DNA of 6,580 nt from Chromatiales bacterium (GTDB lineage Bacteria > Pseudomonadota > Gammaproteobacteria > SZUA-152). The position numbers were made by a program, and so were the translations under genes. The DNA is taken from assembly GCA_026999335.1 (NCBI GenBank), contig JALTPW010001019.1, positions 1 through 6,580 of the forward strand, in the 5' to 3' direction. The notes under the pieces were generated by a model. The model worked only from the letters and a program-made list of their open reading frames with translations, ran no database searches and was not told where the DNA came from. Position 1 is the first letter of the stretch, and the number at the start of each line of letters is the position of its first letter. Shown one piece after another: positions 1 through 6,056 of the stretch.

Positions 1-48
1 TATAACGATAATGTCAATATCGAAGTTACACTGGAAGGTGATTATTAG
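1..48 (+). CDS. C-terminal end of an upstream gene (partial)
   Basis: Frame 1 is open from the window edge and ends at TAG (46-48), giving 15 residues, YNDNVNIEVTLEGDY. The alternating polar and hydrophobic pattern (VNIEVTLEG) looks like a final beta strand, as seen at the C-terminus of beta-barrel lipid-binding proteins such as the YceI family. This resemblance is only suggestive, because 15 residues cannot identify a family. The other frames here give less protein-like sequence, including one from the ATG at 11. No T-tract terminator follows directly. The gene points the same way as the ABC-F gene, but about 420 bases separate them, so they are probably separate transcription units. Confidence 0.45.
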   Translation, partial: YNDNVNIEVTLEGDY

Positions 49-472
49 CCGCGTTACAGCTTCAATCTGGATTAATCCGTTGAATGGCCTGTCCAGTGGC
101 CCTGAGTGTTCGTTTGGCGTGGCAAAGTTTCCGCTCCTGCTCACGCTCCCTGCATCCATGCAGGCAAAAAATGCATGTACCCTTAACGCGTTTTTTTGCA
201 TAGCCAGGCGGGCACTCAGAGCGGCTGGGCGGGTCGTCACGTCCTCACCTGACAGGTGAAGTCTGGCTTTTGGATGAATTCGTTGATGACCATGTACTGA
301 GACTTACCTTGAAGCGGTCAACTGATTAATCCAGGTTCAAGCTGACAGGCGCCATTCAATCGTATGCGGGGAATACTTGATGATACTGAGCGCATCGGCC
401 CCTGCTTCGGTAGTCCGGTTATGCGCGGCAATGGAATGAACTTGGCAGGGTTTGCAGGTAAACTCTCGCCCC
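49..472. other. Gene-poor leader region upstream of the ABC-F gene
   Basis: No convincing coding sequence lies here; the short open frames have low-complexity or unnatural composition. Visible structure includes a small hairpin at 149-164 (CCTGCA-TCCA-TGCAGG), an A-run and T-run inverted repeat (GCAAAAAA at 164-171 against TTTTTTGC at 192-199), and the palindrome at 245-259 listed separately. None has the GC-stem plus T-tract form of a standard intrinsic terminator, although T7 at 191-197 could contribute to one for the gene ending at 48. I found no sigma70 promoter with both hexamers at proper spacing, so the promoter of the ABC-F gene, which should be in this region, is not located. Confidence 0.5.
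245..259. repeat. Perfect 7-bp-arm palindrome, operator-like
   Basis: TCACCTG-A-CAGGTGA is a perfect inverted repeat with a single central base, about 215 bases upstream of the ABC-F start. The size and compactness resemble a dimeric repressor or activator site rather than an RNA hairpin, since the arms leave no loop. No regulator is encoded nearby and no promoter can be placed confidently beside it. A 7-bp perfect palindrome can also arise by chance. Confidence 0.25.
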
Positions 473-2404
473 ATGTTGAATTTCCAGAATGTCACTTTGC
501 GGCGCGGCGCGCGCGTACTCCTCGAAGGTGTCGATGTCACCATCCAGCGCGGCGAGCGCTGGGGCATTGTCGGGCGCAATGGCAGTGGCAAGTCCAGCCT
601 GTTAGCGCTGGTGTTGGGGCTGCGTGACCCTCATGGCCTGCATCCGGATGGCGGCGAGGTCGCTCTGCCAGCCGGCATCGTGTTGGCCTACGTGGCGCAG
701 GAGACGCCGGCAACGCAACGCAGCGCCATCGATTATGTGCTGGATGGCGATGAGGAACTGCGTGTCTTGCAGGCGCAGTTGACGGCGGCCGAGGCGGCTG
801 GTGACGGCGAGCGTCAGGCCAGCCTGTTTGGCCGCCTAGAGGCCATCGATGGCTACACCGCAGCGACCCGCGCGGCACGCCTGATGGCCGGTCTCGGCTT
901 CAGTGAAGCACAGATGCAACAGCCGGTGGACAGTTTCTCCGGTGGTTGGCGCATGCGCCTCAATCTGGCCCAGGCGCTGATGTGCCGCTCTGATCTGTTG
1001 TTGCTCGACGAACCCACCAATCACCTCGATCTCGATGCTGTGCTGTGGTTGCAGGAGTGGCTGCGCGCCTACCCCGGCACGGTGCTGTTGATTTCACATG
1101 ATCGTGACTTTCTCGACCTGTGCGTGAATCGCATCGCCCTGTTGGCCGAACAGCGCCTGCATGCCTACACCGGCAATTACAGTGCCTACGAAAAACAGCG
1201 TGCCACCCAACTGGCGCAGCAGCAGGCGGCGCATGAGAAGCAGCAGCGCACCGTCGCTCATCTGCAACAGTTCGTCGACCGCTTTCGCGCTAAGGCCACC
1301 AAGGCGCGGCAGGCACAGAGCCGCCTCAAGGCCTTGGCGCGGATGGAGGAGATCGCTCCGGCGCATGTGGATTCTCCGTTTACTTTTGGCTTTCGCGCAC
1401 CCAAAGACGTGCCGCATCCACTGTTGCAGTTGACCGAGGTGGATCTGGGCTACGGTGGCGAGCCTCTGCTGCACGGAGTGAAAATGGACATCCAGCCCGG
1501 TGACCGCCTCGGTCTGTTGGGGCCGAATGGCGCCGGCAAGTCCACCTTGATCAAGGCTCTGGTCGGTGAGCTGGCGCCGCTGGCGGGCCGCCGCAAGGCG
1601 GCCAAGACTCTGCAGATCGGTTACTTCGCCCAGCATCAGCTGGAACAGCTGCACGGCGACGATAGCCCGCTCGGCCATCTGCGCCGACTCGATCCGCTCG
1701 CCAGTGAGCAGGAACTGCGTAATTATTTGGGCAGCTTTGGTTTTATCGGCGATCAGACCCTGTCTTTGGTAGCGCCCTTTTCCGGCGGTGAAAAGGCGCG
1801 CCTGGTACTGGCCCTGCTGGTCTATCAGCGGCCCAATCTGCTGTTGCTCGATGAGCCGACCAATCACCTCGACCTGGAAATGCGCCATGCGCTTAATCTT
1901 GCCCTGCAAGACTTTGCGGGCGCCATGTTGATCGTTTCCCATGATCGCCACCTGCTACGCAGCGTGTGCGACCGTTTCGTGCTGGTGGCGGCGGGAGGTG
2001 CTGAGCCTTTTGACGGCGATCTCGACGACTATGCGTGCTGGATGGTAGAGCACCGCCGCCAGTCGGCGGTGCCTGCTGCGATGGCATCGCTGTCTTCCCC
2101 GGTAAAAAAAGATTCGGCGGCTGATCGTCGCCAGCAGCGTCAGCAGGAGGCCGTGCGGCGCAAGCGTCTGAAGCCTCTGCGCGATAAGCTCACGCAGGCT
2201 GAAAAACGGCTGGAGCGGCTGCAGGGCGAACAGGAAAAGCTGACGGCGCGGCTGGCCGACGCCGCTATTTACAGCGCGGAGAACAAGTCGGCGCTGAATG
2301 AATTGCTGGCCGCTCAGGTGCGGGTGAAAAAACAGCGGGTCGAGGCCGAAGCGCAGTGGATGGAAGCTGCCGAGGCGCTGGAGTCAGCGGAGCAGGATCC
2401 GTAG
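473..2404 (+). CDS. yheS: ABC-F family ATPase, YheS-like
   Basis: This is a soluble 643-residue protein with two ABC ATPase domains and no membrane segment. ABC-F proteins bind the ribosomal E site and act on stalled or difficult translation rather than transport; for the YheS branch that role is inferred from the family. Domain 1 has Walker A GRNGSGKS (34-41), signature FSGGW (155-159), Walker B LLLLDEPTNHLDL (175-187) and the SHD switch (208-210). A basic, helical P-site linker spans about 235-300. Domain 2 has Walker A GPNGAGKS (350-357), signature FSGGE (436-440), Walker B LLLLDEPTNHLDL (456-468) and SHD (489-491). A charged coiled coil fills about 555-640. Both sites keep the catalytic glutamate. 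The length is close to E. coli YheS (about 637). The ATG at 473 is preferred because its product, MLNFQNVTLRRGARVLL, aligns with the YheS N-terminus; an in-frame TTG at 452 would add seven residues. The Shine-Dalgarno signal is weak for both. The alternative assignment is Uup, but the N-terminal RRGxRVLL and the tail favour YheS. The gene is convergent with the RRM gene across 94 bases that show no clear terminator. Confidence 0.93.
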   Translation: MLNFQNVTLRRGARVLLEGVDVTIQRGERWGIVGRNGSGKSSLLALVLGLRDPHGLHPDGGEVALPAGIVLAYVAQETPATQRSAIDYVLDGDEELRVLQAQLTAAEAAGDGERQASLFGRLEAIDGYTAATRAARLMAGLGFSEAQMQQPVDSFSGGWRMRLNLAQALMCRSDLLLLDEPTNHLDLDAVLWLQEWLRAYPGTVLLISHDRDFLDLCVNRIALLAEQRLHAYTGNYSAYEKQRATQLAQQQAAHEKQQRTVAHLQQFVDRFRAKATKARQAQSRLKALARMEEIAPAHVDSPFTFGFRAPKDVPHPLLQLTEVDLGYGGEPLLHGVKMDIQPGDRLGLLGPNGAGKSTLIKALVGELAPLAGRRKAAKTLQIGYFAQHQLEQLHGDDSPLGHLRRLDPLASEQELRNYLGSFGFIGDQTLSLVAPFSGGEKARLVLALLVYQRPNLLLLDEPTNHLDLEMRHALNLALQDFAGAMLIVSHDRHLLRSVCDRFVLVAAGGAEPFDGDLDDYACWMVEHRRQSAVPAAMASLSSPVKKDSAADRRQQRQQEAVRRKRLKPLRDKLTQAEKRLERLQGEQEKLTARLADAAIYSAENKSALNELLAAQVRVKKQRVEAEAQWMEAAEALESAEQDP

Positions 2405-2498
2405 CTGCAGCCTCTCCGGCTGTGATGACGAACGGGCCCGGGGTGGCAGAGTGTTTTGTGGCCTGAGAACACCGCCTAATAAGCTAACAGATGCTTCC

Positions 2499-2990
2499 TT
2501 AACCATCTCGGTGGGGGGCGCGCTGTTTGGCTTCATTGACGCGCAGGTTGCGACCAAAAAACTCCATGCCGTTCAGGGCGGCGATGGCGGCATCTGCTGC
2601 TTGGCTTTCCATTTCCACAAAACCGTAACCCCGGGGACGGCGAGTGACACGATCTGTCATCAGGCGTACGGAAACGACCTGGCCGTGGGCCTCGAACAGT
2701 GCCTGCAGGTCTTCACGCGGGGCGCTGAAGGCGACGTTGCCGACATAGATGGATTTTATTTCGCCGCCACTATCGCCGGCCGGGGCCGCGGGCGTCTTTG
2801 TGTCGGGGTGCTCGGTTTGTTCCCGGTCATGGAAAAAGCTGCCGAAAAAGTGACCAATAATGAGTCCGGCTATCAGCAGGAGCAGGGGGCTGGTGCTATT
2901 GCCGAAGATAAGCCAGACGAGGCCGCCGATGATGCAGGCGATGGTCAGGCCGATAAAATAGGTGGGTAAGGAAGGGGCTCGAAACGTCAT
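2499..2990 (-). CDS. Membrane-anchored RNA recognition motif (RRM) protein
   Basis: This 163-residue protein has two hydrophobic helices (about 11-29 and 34-53) joined by a very short turn, a charged and proline-rich linker (54-78), and a single C-terminal RRM (about 79-155). RNP2 is IYVGNV (81-86) and RNP1 is RGYGFVEM (120-127), so the RNA-stacking aromatics Tyr82, Tyr122 and Phe124 are present; the last RNP1 position is Met instead of the usual Phe or Tyr. The hairpin topology would put both ends on the same side, presumably the cytoplasm, which would tether an RNA-binding domain to the inner membrane. That placement is inferred. Most bacterial RRM proteins, such as those of cyanobacteria, are small and soluble, so the anchor is notable. 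The ATG at 2990 is the only start that includes the first helix; its ribosome binding site is weak. The gene lies 87 bases after the PilZ gene that ends at 3078, with a strong stem-loop between them. The RNA targets are unknown. Confidence 0.88.
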   Translation of the reverse strand: MTFRAPSLPTYFIGLTIACIIGGLVWLIFGNSTSPLLLLIAGLIIGHFFGSFFHDREQTEHPDTKTPAAPAGDSGGEIKSIYVGNVAFSAPREDLQALFEAHGQVVSVRLMTDRVTRRPRGYGFVEMESQAADAAIAALNGMEFFGRNLRVNEAKQRAPHRDG

Positions 2991-3017
2991 GAGATGTGAT
3001 TCCGCATTTGGTGGTTA

Positions 3018-3044
3018 CCGCAGCAGGAGAACTTCCTGCTGCGG
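3018..3044. other. Perfect 11-bp stem-loop in the leader of the RRM gene
   Basis: Arm CCGCAGCAGGA (3018-3028) pairs fully with TCCTGCTGCGG (3034-3044) across a 5-base loop. It lies between the PilZ stop (3078) and the RRM start (2990), ending 27 bases before the start codon on the minus strand. Neither strand has a T-tract after the stem, so it is not a standard intrinsic terminator. It could act as an mRNA processing or stability element, a transcriptional pause, or a protein-binding site that sets expression of the RRM gene relative to the PilZ genes upstream. Confidence 0.6.
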
Positions 3045-3077
3045 GGGCGGGCAATCTTATACCAAAATGACAGGAAT

Positions 3078-3416
3078 TTATCGAGCGAAGCCGTCGTAGA
3101 GCAGTATGCGCAGGGCGTTGAGAGTGTCGGTGTTGTAGTCGCTGAAGGCGAGGGCGGTACCGCTATCGTGGTTACGCACCACCCGTGCCGGCAGGCGATG
3201 CTGTCGGGTGCCGTTGGCGCTGCGCAGGCTGAACGAGACGTCCAGCTTTTTGTCGATATCGAGCGTCTGTGGGGCGGTGTCGATAAAGATGCCGCCGATG
3301 CTGATGTTTTTGCTGTTGGCCTGCAGGATCTCCTGCCCATCGTCGAGCAGGGTGATGGGCAGGTGTATGTCTTGGCGCTCGCTCCAGCGATTGTCACTAT
3401 CCATGGAATTGTCCAT
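3078..3416 (-). CDS. PilZ domain protein (downstream copy)
   Basis: This is a single-domain protein of 112 residues with no membrane segment or signal peptide. PilZ domains bind cyclic-di-GMP and pass the signal to a partner protein or attached domain; here there is no output domain, so it would act by protein contact. The binding motifs are RWSER (10-14, the RxxxR motif) and NISIGG (37-42, the (D/N)xSxxG motif), followed by beta strands GIFIDT, LDVSFSL and LPARVVRN and a C-terminal helix (about 97-107). The start is uncertain. I chose the ATG at 3416; a GTG at 3443 would add nine residues and an ATG at 3404 would remove four, and none has a well-spaced ribosome binding site. It lies 85 bases after the other PilZ gene with no terminator between, so co-transcription is likely. 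The two PilZ proteins are too different in sequence to be a recent duplication. Confidence 0.85.
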   Translation of the reverse strand: MDNSMDSDNRWSERQDIHLPITLLDDGQEILQANSKNISIGGIFIDTAPQTLDIDKKLDVSFSLRSANGTRQHRLPARVVRNHDSGTALAFSDYNTDTLNALRILLYDGFAR

Positions 3417-3444
3417 AACCTGTTTTTTTGTTGATTTTATCACG

Positions 3445-3471
3445 TCCGCGATTCATCGACACGGGCGCGGA
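3445..3471. repeat. Short inverted repeat between the two PilZ genes
   Basis: TCCGCG (3445-3450) and CGCGGA (3466-3471) form a 6-bp stem with a 15-base loop in the gap between the two PilZ genes. No T-tract follows on the minus strand, so it does not look like a terminator. Next to it on the minus strand is GATAAAAT, a -10-like string, but no -35 element stands at the right distance. Confidence 0.2.
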
Positions 3472-3501
3472 ATGTTTTATAAACGCCTGTTTAGTGGTGC
3501 C

Positions 3502-3798
3502 TTACAGGGAACTCAAGGTGTCGATGAGTCTTGGGCAGGGCTCAAGAAAACTCAGGCCGATGCCCTTGGGTGTGTTGCGGACGATGATGGCCTTGACCGG
3601 TGGTATGGCACGCATATAGCTGGGGCTTTCGGCGATAATCTCGACCGTGTGGTTGAGCTTTAATTTTGCCGAGTCCAGTTCGATAAAGAGACCATTCTGG
3701 CTGAAGTTGCGAATATGGGCGCTAACAATGCCCAGCGGTTCGTAACTGATACGGGTCGGGGTATTGGTAAGGCTGCGGGTCTGGTGGCGGCGTTCCAT
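3502..3798 (-). CDS. PilZ domain protein (upstream copy)
   Basis: This 98-residue protein is essentially a bare PilZ domain, predicted cytoplasmic. It has RHQTR (4-8, RxxxR) and NFSQNG (31-36, (D/N)xSxxG), both expected to contact cyclic-di-GMP, then strands GLFIEL, HTVEIIAE, VKAIIVRN and GIGLSFLE and a short final helix. This matches the PilZ beta-barrel order. The ATG at 3798 gives the MERRHQTR start usual for the family, and GGGAG lies 11 bases upstream as a possible ribosome binding site. It is the first gene after the 234-base repeat-bearing gap, so it probably opens a transcription unit that continues into the second PilZ gene and perhaps the RRM gene. The partner is unknown; targets of small PilZ proteins include motility, pilus and exopolysaccharide machinery. 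Confidence 0.87.
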   Translation of the reverse strand: MERRHQTRSLTNTPTRISYEPLGIVSAHIRNFSQNGLFIELDSAKLKLNHTVEIIAESPSYMRAIPPVKAIIVRNTPKGIGLSFLEPCPRLIDTLSSL

Positions 3799-3914
3799 AT
3801 TCCGAGAGACTCCCTATGTAGGTCTGTTTATGCGCGTTGTGAGCCATGGCGGAGACCACTTGCTGTGGGCCGGCAAGCGCTTGGTTGGCTCGGGTGGGTA
3901 TTGCCGAGCTGCGC

Positions 3915-3920
3915 ACTATA
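3915..3920 (-). promoter_or_regulatory. Possible -10 element for the PilZ genes
   Basis: On the minus strand this hexamer reads TATAGT, five of six matches to TATAAT, and lies about 110 bases before the first PilZ start. At 17-bp spacing the -35 position (3943-3938) reads TACCCG, which is not close to TTGACA, and 16- or 18-bp spacing does not help. A good -10 with a poor -35 right beside the phased dyads would fit an activator-dependent promoter. The hexamer alone is weak evidence. Confidence 0.3.
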
Positions 3921-3946
3921 GCGGCACGCGACAGCAGCGGGTATTG

Positions 3947-4031
3947 GGGTAAGTATTGCTTAACCCGAGGGTAGTTGCCCGCTATCGTGGGGTAATTGCT
4001 CGTTACCGTAGGGAAATTGTCGCGATGCCGG
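3947..4031. repeat. Phased tandem repeats of 21-22 bp, each carrying a dyad
   Basis: Four degenerate tandem units begin with GGG at 3947, 3969, 3990 and 4011. The middle two match at about 16 of 21 positions. Three contain an inverted repeat with a 7-base spacer: GGTAA-N7-TTAAC (3948-3964), GGTAG-N7-CTATC (3970-3986) and GGTAA-N7-TTACC (3991-4007), with centres at 3956, 3978 and 3999. The fourth keeps GGGAAATTG but has lost the right arm. The spacing is two helical turns, so the sites lie on one face of the DNA. The array sits between the kinase stop and the first PilZ gene, immediately upstream of the -10-like TATAGT. It looks like a set of binding sites for a dimeric transcription factor, possibly a response regulator; the regulator is not identifiable here. 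Confidence 0.55.
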
Positions 4032-4032
4032 G

Positions 4033-4995
4033 TTATGGCTGTGCGTGCTGCTCACTGCGCCGACCGTTTGCCGGCAGGGTGAAACGGAAGGTGGCGCCAC
4101 CGGCGTCGTTGACCTCGTGGCTGAGACGGCCGCCGTGATCCTCAATGATGGTGGTGCTGATGGCCAGCCCCAGCCCCATGCCTTCGGGTTTGGTGCTGAA
4201 GAAGGGCGAGGAGAGCTTATCCCGGGTGTCGTCGCTGAAGCCGGGGCCGGTGTCACTGATGGTGATACTGATCTCCTGGCTTTTACAGCAGTCGAGCATG
4301 ATCTTTAACTCTTTGCGGTCGCCCTCGATGCCCTCTTTTATTTCACTCAGCGCATCGATGGCGTTGCGCATCAGGTTGAGGATGACCTGTTCCACCTGGA
4401 TGGCATCGGCATTGACCAGCGGTAAGGTGGCGTCTTGCAGGATATCCAGTTTGATCTCGTTGCTGAGAATTTCACCGCGCACCAGGCTCACGGCGCGGCG
4501 CACCACTTGAGTGATGTCGGTGGGTTCACGGTGCGGTTTGCCCTTGGTCACGAAATTACGCAGATGTTGAACGATGGTGGCGGCGCGTTGCGCCTGGACG
4601 ATGATCTGTTCCAGGATGGGGCCGAGCTTTTGTGGGTCGTCATCGGCCTTGCGTAGGCGGTGCAGACAGCCTTGGGTATAGGTGGCAATGGCGGCCAGTG
4701 GCTGGTTGATTTCGTGGGCCAGGCCGGAGGCCATTTCACCCACGGTGTTGATGCGTGCCACGTGCGCCAGTTTTTCCTGGTGCTGGCGGGCGATCTCTTC
4801 GGCCTGTTCGCGTTCGGTGATCTCCTTGCGTAACTGTTCATTGATACTGCTCAGCTCCTGGGTGCGGTCGGCCACCAGTTCTTCGAGATGTACGCGCTGC
4901 TTTTTTTGCTGGTCGTTTTCGCGCGCGTCTTTCAGCTGCTGGTTTTCGCGTCGCAGTTCGTCCAGCTCTTGCTGTAGTTGTTTAATTTTGTTCAT
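4033..4995 (-). CDS. Soluble sensor-less histidine kinase
   Basis: This 320-residue protein has no transmembrane helix or signal peptide. Residues 1-75 are a charged coiled coil, followed by the dimerisation and phosphoacceptor domain with H-box GLAHEINQPLAAI (91-103, phosphorylated His94). The catalytic ATPase domain has N-box NLMRNAIDAL (207-216), G1 DTGPGF (248-253), F-box SPFFSTKP (263-270) and G2 GMGLGLAIS (272-280). All catalytic boxes are intact. The HEINQPLAAI form is typical of the NtrB/FixL/DctB-like kinase group. No PAS, GAF or receiver domain is visible, so the input probably comes through the coiled coil or a partner. The start at 4995 lies 11 bases after the permease stop; the frame stays open another 144 codons upstream, but that stretch overlaps the permease and reads as arginine- and proline-rich shadow sequence. 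Translational coupling with the exporter genes is likely. The partner response regulator is not in the window. Confidence 0.9.
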   Translation of the reverse strand: MNKIKQLQQELDELRRENQQLKDARENDQQKKQRVHLEELVADRTQELSSINEQLRKEITEREQAEEIARQHQEKLAHVARINTVGEMASGLAHEINQPLAAIATYTQGCLHRLRKADDDPQKLGPILEQIIVQAQRAATIVQHLRNFVTKGKPHREPTDITQVVRRAVSLVRGEILSNEIKLDILQDATLPLVNADAIQVEQVILNLMRNAIDALSEIKEGIEGDRKELKIMLDCCKSQEISITISDTGPGFSDDTRDKLSSPFFSTKPEGMGLGLAISTTIIEDHGGRLSHEVNDAGGATFRFTLPANGRRSEQHAQP

Positions 4996-5006
4996 GTCAG
5001 TGGTCT

Positions 5007-6056
5007 CTATTTCCAACGAAACAGCGCTGCACCCAGCAGCAGAAAAATCCCGCTCATCAGGGTTAGCACTAGCAGTTGTGTGCTGATCCCTGCCAGTCCC
5101 GCGCCGTCGATCATAATAGCGCGTGAGGCATCGATGATGTGTGTGAGTGGGAACAGTAATGCCAGTTGTTGAATCAGCGGGTGGGTTCCCTCCAGTGAAA
5201 ACCACACCCCGGAGAGAAACATCATCGGCCAGCTCAGCACGTTGAGAATGCCGCCGGCTAGTTCTTCGCTGGCGATGCGTGCGGCCACCAGCAGGCCGAG
5301 GCTGATGAGGCTGATGGCGCCGAGGGTGAACACCAGCAGCAGCAGGACGTAGCTGCCGAACATACTGAAGTCGATGAACAGGTTGGCGCCGGCGTAGACG
5401 CCGCTGGTGATAGCGAGGATCAGCCACAGACGTGACACCACCTGCGCGGTGAGAAATTCAAAGGCGGTCACGGGCGTGGCCTGCAAACGTTTGAGCACGC
5501 CGCTTTTACGATAGCGCACGATCACGTAACCGACGCCGAAGAGCGCAGAGAACATCATATTCATGGCTAATACGCCAGGGATCAGCCAGTCCACGTAGCG
5601 GATTTCACGGCCGCTGACGGTCTGCCGTTGGAAGCCGTCGGTGGGGTTGTTCGCTGTATCCGACAGTGTGTCCGCACCGTACAGTATCCGTTCCAGCAGG
5701 TAGCCTTTGGGGGAGTCGCGGTTGAGCCAGTAATGGTGCTGGTCGAGGTCGAACAGCATATCCAACTGGTGGCGCTCCACCTTGGTGAGGGCGGGGGCCA
5801 GTTCGCTGACGGGGATGAAGCGGATGTAGTCGGTACGGAAGAAGGCCTGTGTCTTCTCCATCTCCGTCAGTTTCTGTTCGGGGTCTGCGGCATAGACGCC
5901 GACCTTGTACAGATCCATGGGCTTGCCGGAAAAGGCGAAGGCGAAACCGGCGACGATGAATATGGGGAAGATGATGTTCCAGCCCAGTGCCGCGCGGTCG
6001 CGGATAAATTCGCGATTGCGGGCCTTGAGCACGGCCAGAAAACGACGCCAGCTCAT
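5007..6056 (-). CDS. ABC-2 type exporter permease
   Basis: This 349-residue integral inner-membrane protein has the ABC-2 permease layout: a cytoplasmic N-terminal helix (1-20), TM1 (about 22-42), a large extracytoplasmic domain (about 45-155), then five more helices (about 157-180, 201-226, 233-258, 266-287 and 323-346). The loop after TM2, RYRKSGVLKRLQATPV (181-196), is the cytoplasmic coupling region common in ABC-2 permeases. The SWPMMFLSGVWF segment (275-286) is also characteristic of the family. The ATG at 6056 overlaps the ATPase stop in an ATGA, which indicates translational coupling and a two-subunit transporter that would work as a dimer of each chain. The substrate cannot be read from the sequence; relatives export drugs, lipids or polysaccharides. 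The large periplasmic domain resembles the YhhJ/YbhR-type drug exporters more than the polysaccharide exporters. Confidence 0.92.
   Translation of the reverse strand: MSWRRFLAVLKARNREFIRDRAALGWNIIFPIFIVAGFAFAFSGKPMDLYKVGVYAADPEQKLTEMEKTQAFFRTDYIRFIPVSELAPALTKVERHQLDMLFDLDQHHYWLNRDSPKGYLLERILYGADTLSDTANNPTDGFQRQTVSGREIRYVDWLIPGVLAMNMMFSALFGVGYVIVRYRKSGVLKRLQATPVTAFEFLTAQVVSRLWLILAITSGVYAGANLFIDFSMFGSYVLLLLVFTLGAISLISLGLLVAARIASEELAGGILNVLSWPMMFLSGVWFSLEGTHPLIQQLALLFPLTHIIDASRAIMIDGAGLAGISTQLLVLTLMSGIFLLLGAALFRWK

Larger units (their letters stand above)
3799..4032. other. Intergenic region between the kinase and PilZ genes
   Basis: This 234-base gap has no supportable gene. It holds the phased repeat array (3947-4031) and the -10-like hexamer (3915-3920). 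The related strings GGGTATTG at 3895-3902 and 3939-3946 lie just outside the array and could be eroded half-sites. No T-tract terminator follows the kinase stop on the minus strand, so read-through from the transporter operon into the PilZ genes remains possible. Confidence 0.5.

Noticed and set aside
11..259. An 82-codon plus-strand frame at the left edge
   Set aside because: Its start lies inside the frame-1 tail that ends at 48, and its product shows no domain, consistent composition or ribosome binding site.
1094..1951. A 285-codon open frame on the minus strand opposite the ABC-F gene
   Set aside because: It lies wholly antisense to a gene with intact ABC motifs on the plus strand, and its glutamine-rich product matches no recognisable family. 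Long antisense frames are common opposite GC-rich genes.
2405..2498. A bidirectional terminator between the convergent ABC-F and RRM genes
   Set aside because: Only a 5-bp stem (CAGCC at 2408-2412 with GGCTG at 2418-2422) and a weak GTGTT/AACAC pairing are visible, without a suitable T-tract.
3018..3044. An intrinsic terminator between the PilZ and RRM genes
   Set aside because: The stem is strong, but no T-tract follows it on either strand.
3947..4031. A short CRISPR array
   Set aside because: The units are directly contiguous and degenerate with no unique spacers, and no cas gene is present.
3960..4256. A 98-codon minus-strand frame running through the repeats, with repeated QLP in its translation
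   Set aside because: It overlaps the kinase C-terminus in another frame. The apparent peptide repeat follows from the 21-bp DNA period being a multiple of three.
4996..5427. An N-terminal extension of the histidine kinase by 144 codons
   Set aside because: The frame is open but overlaps the permease coding sequence and its translation is low-complexity. The ATG at 4995, just after the permease stop, gives a normal coiled-coil start.
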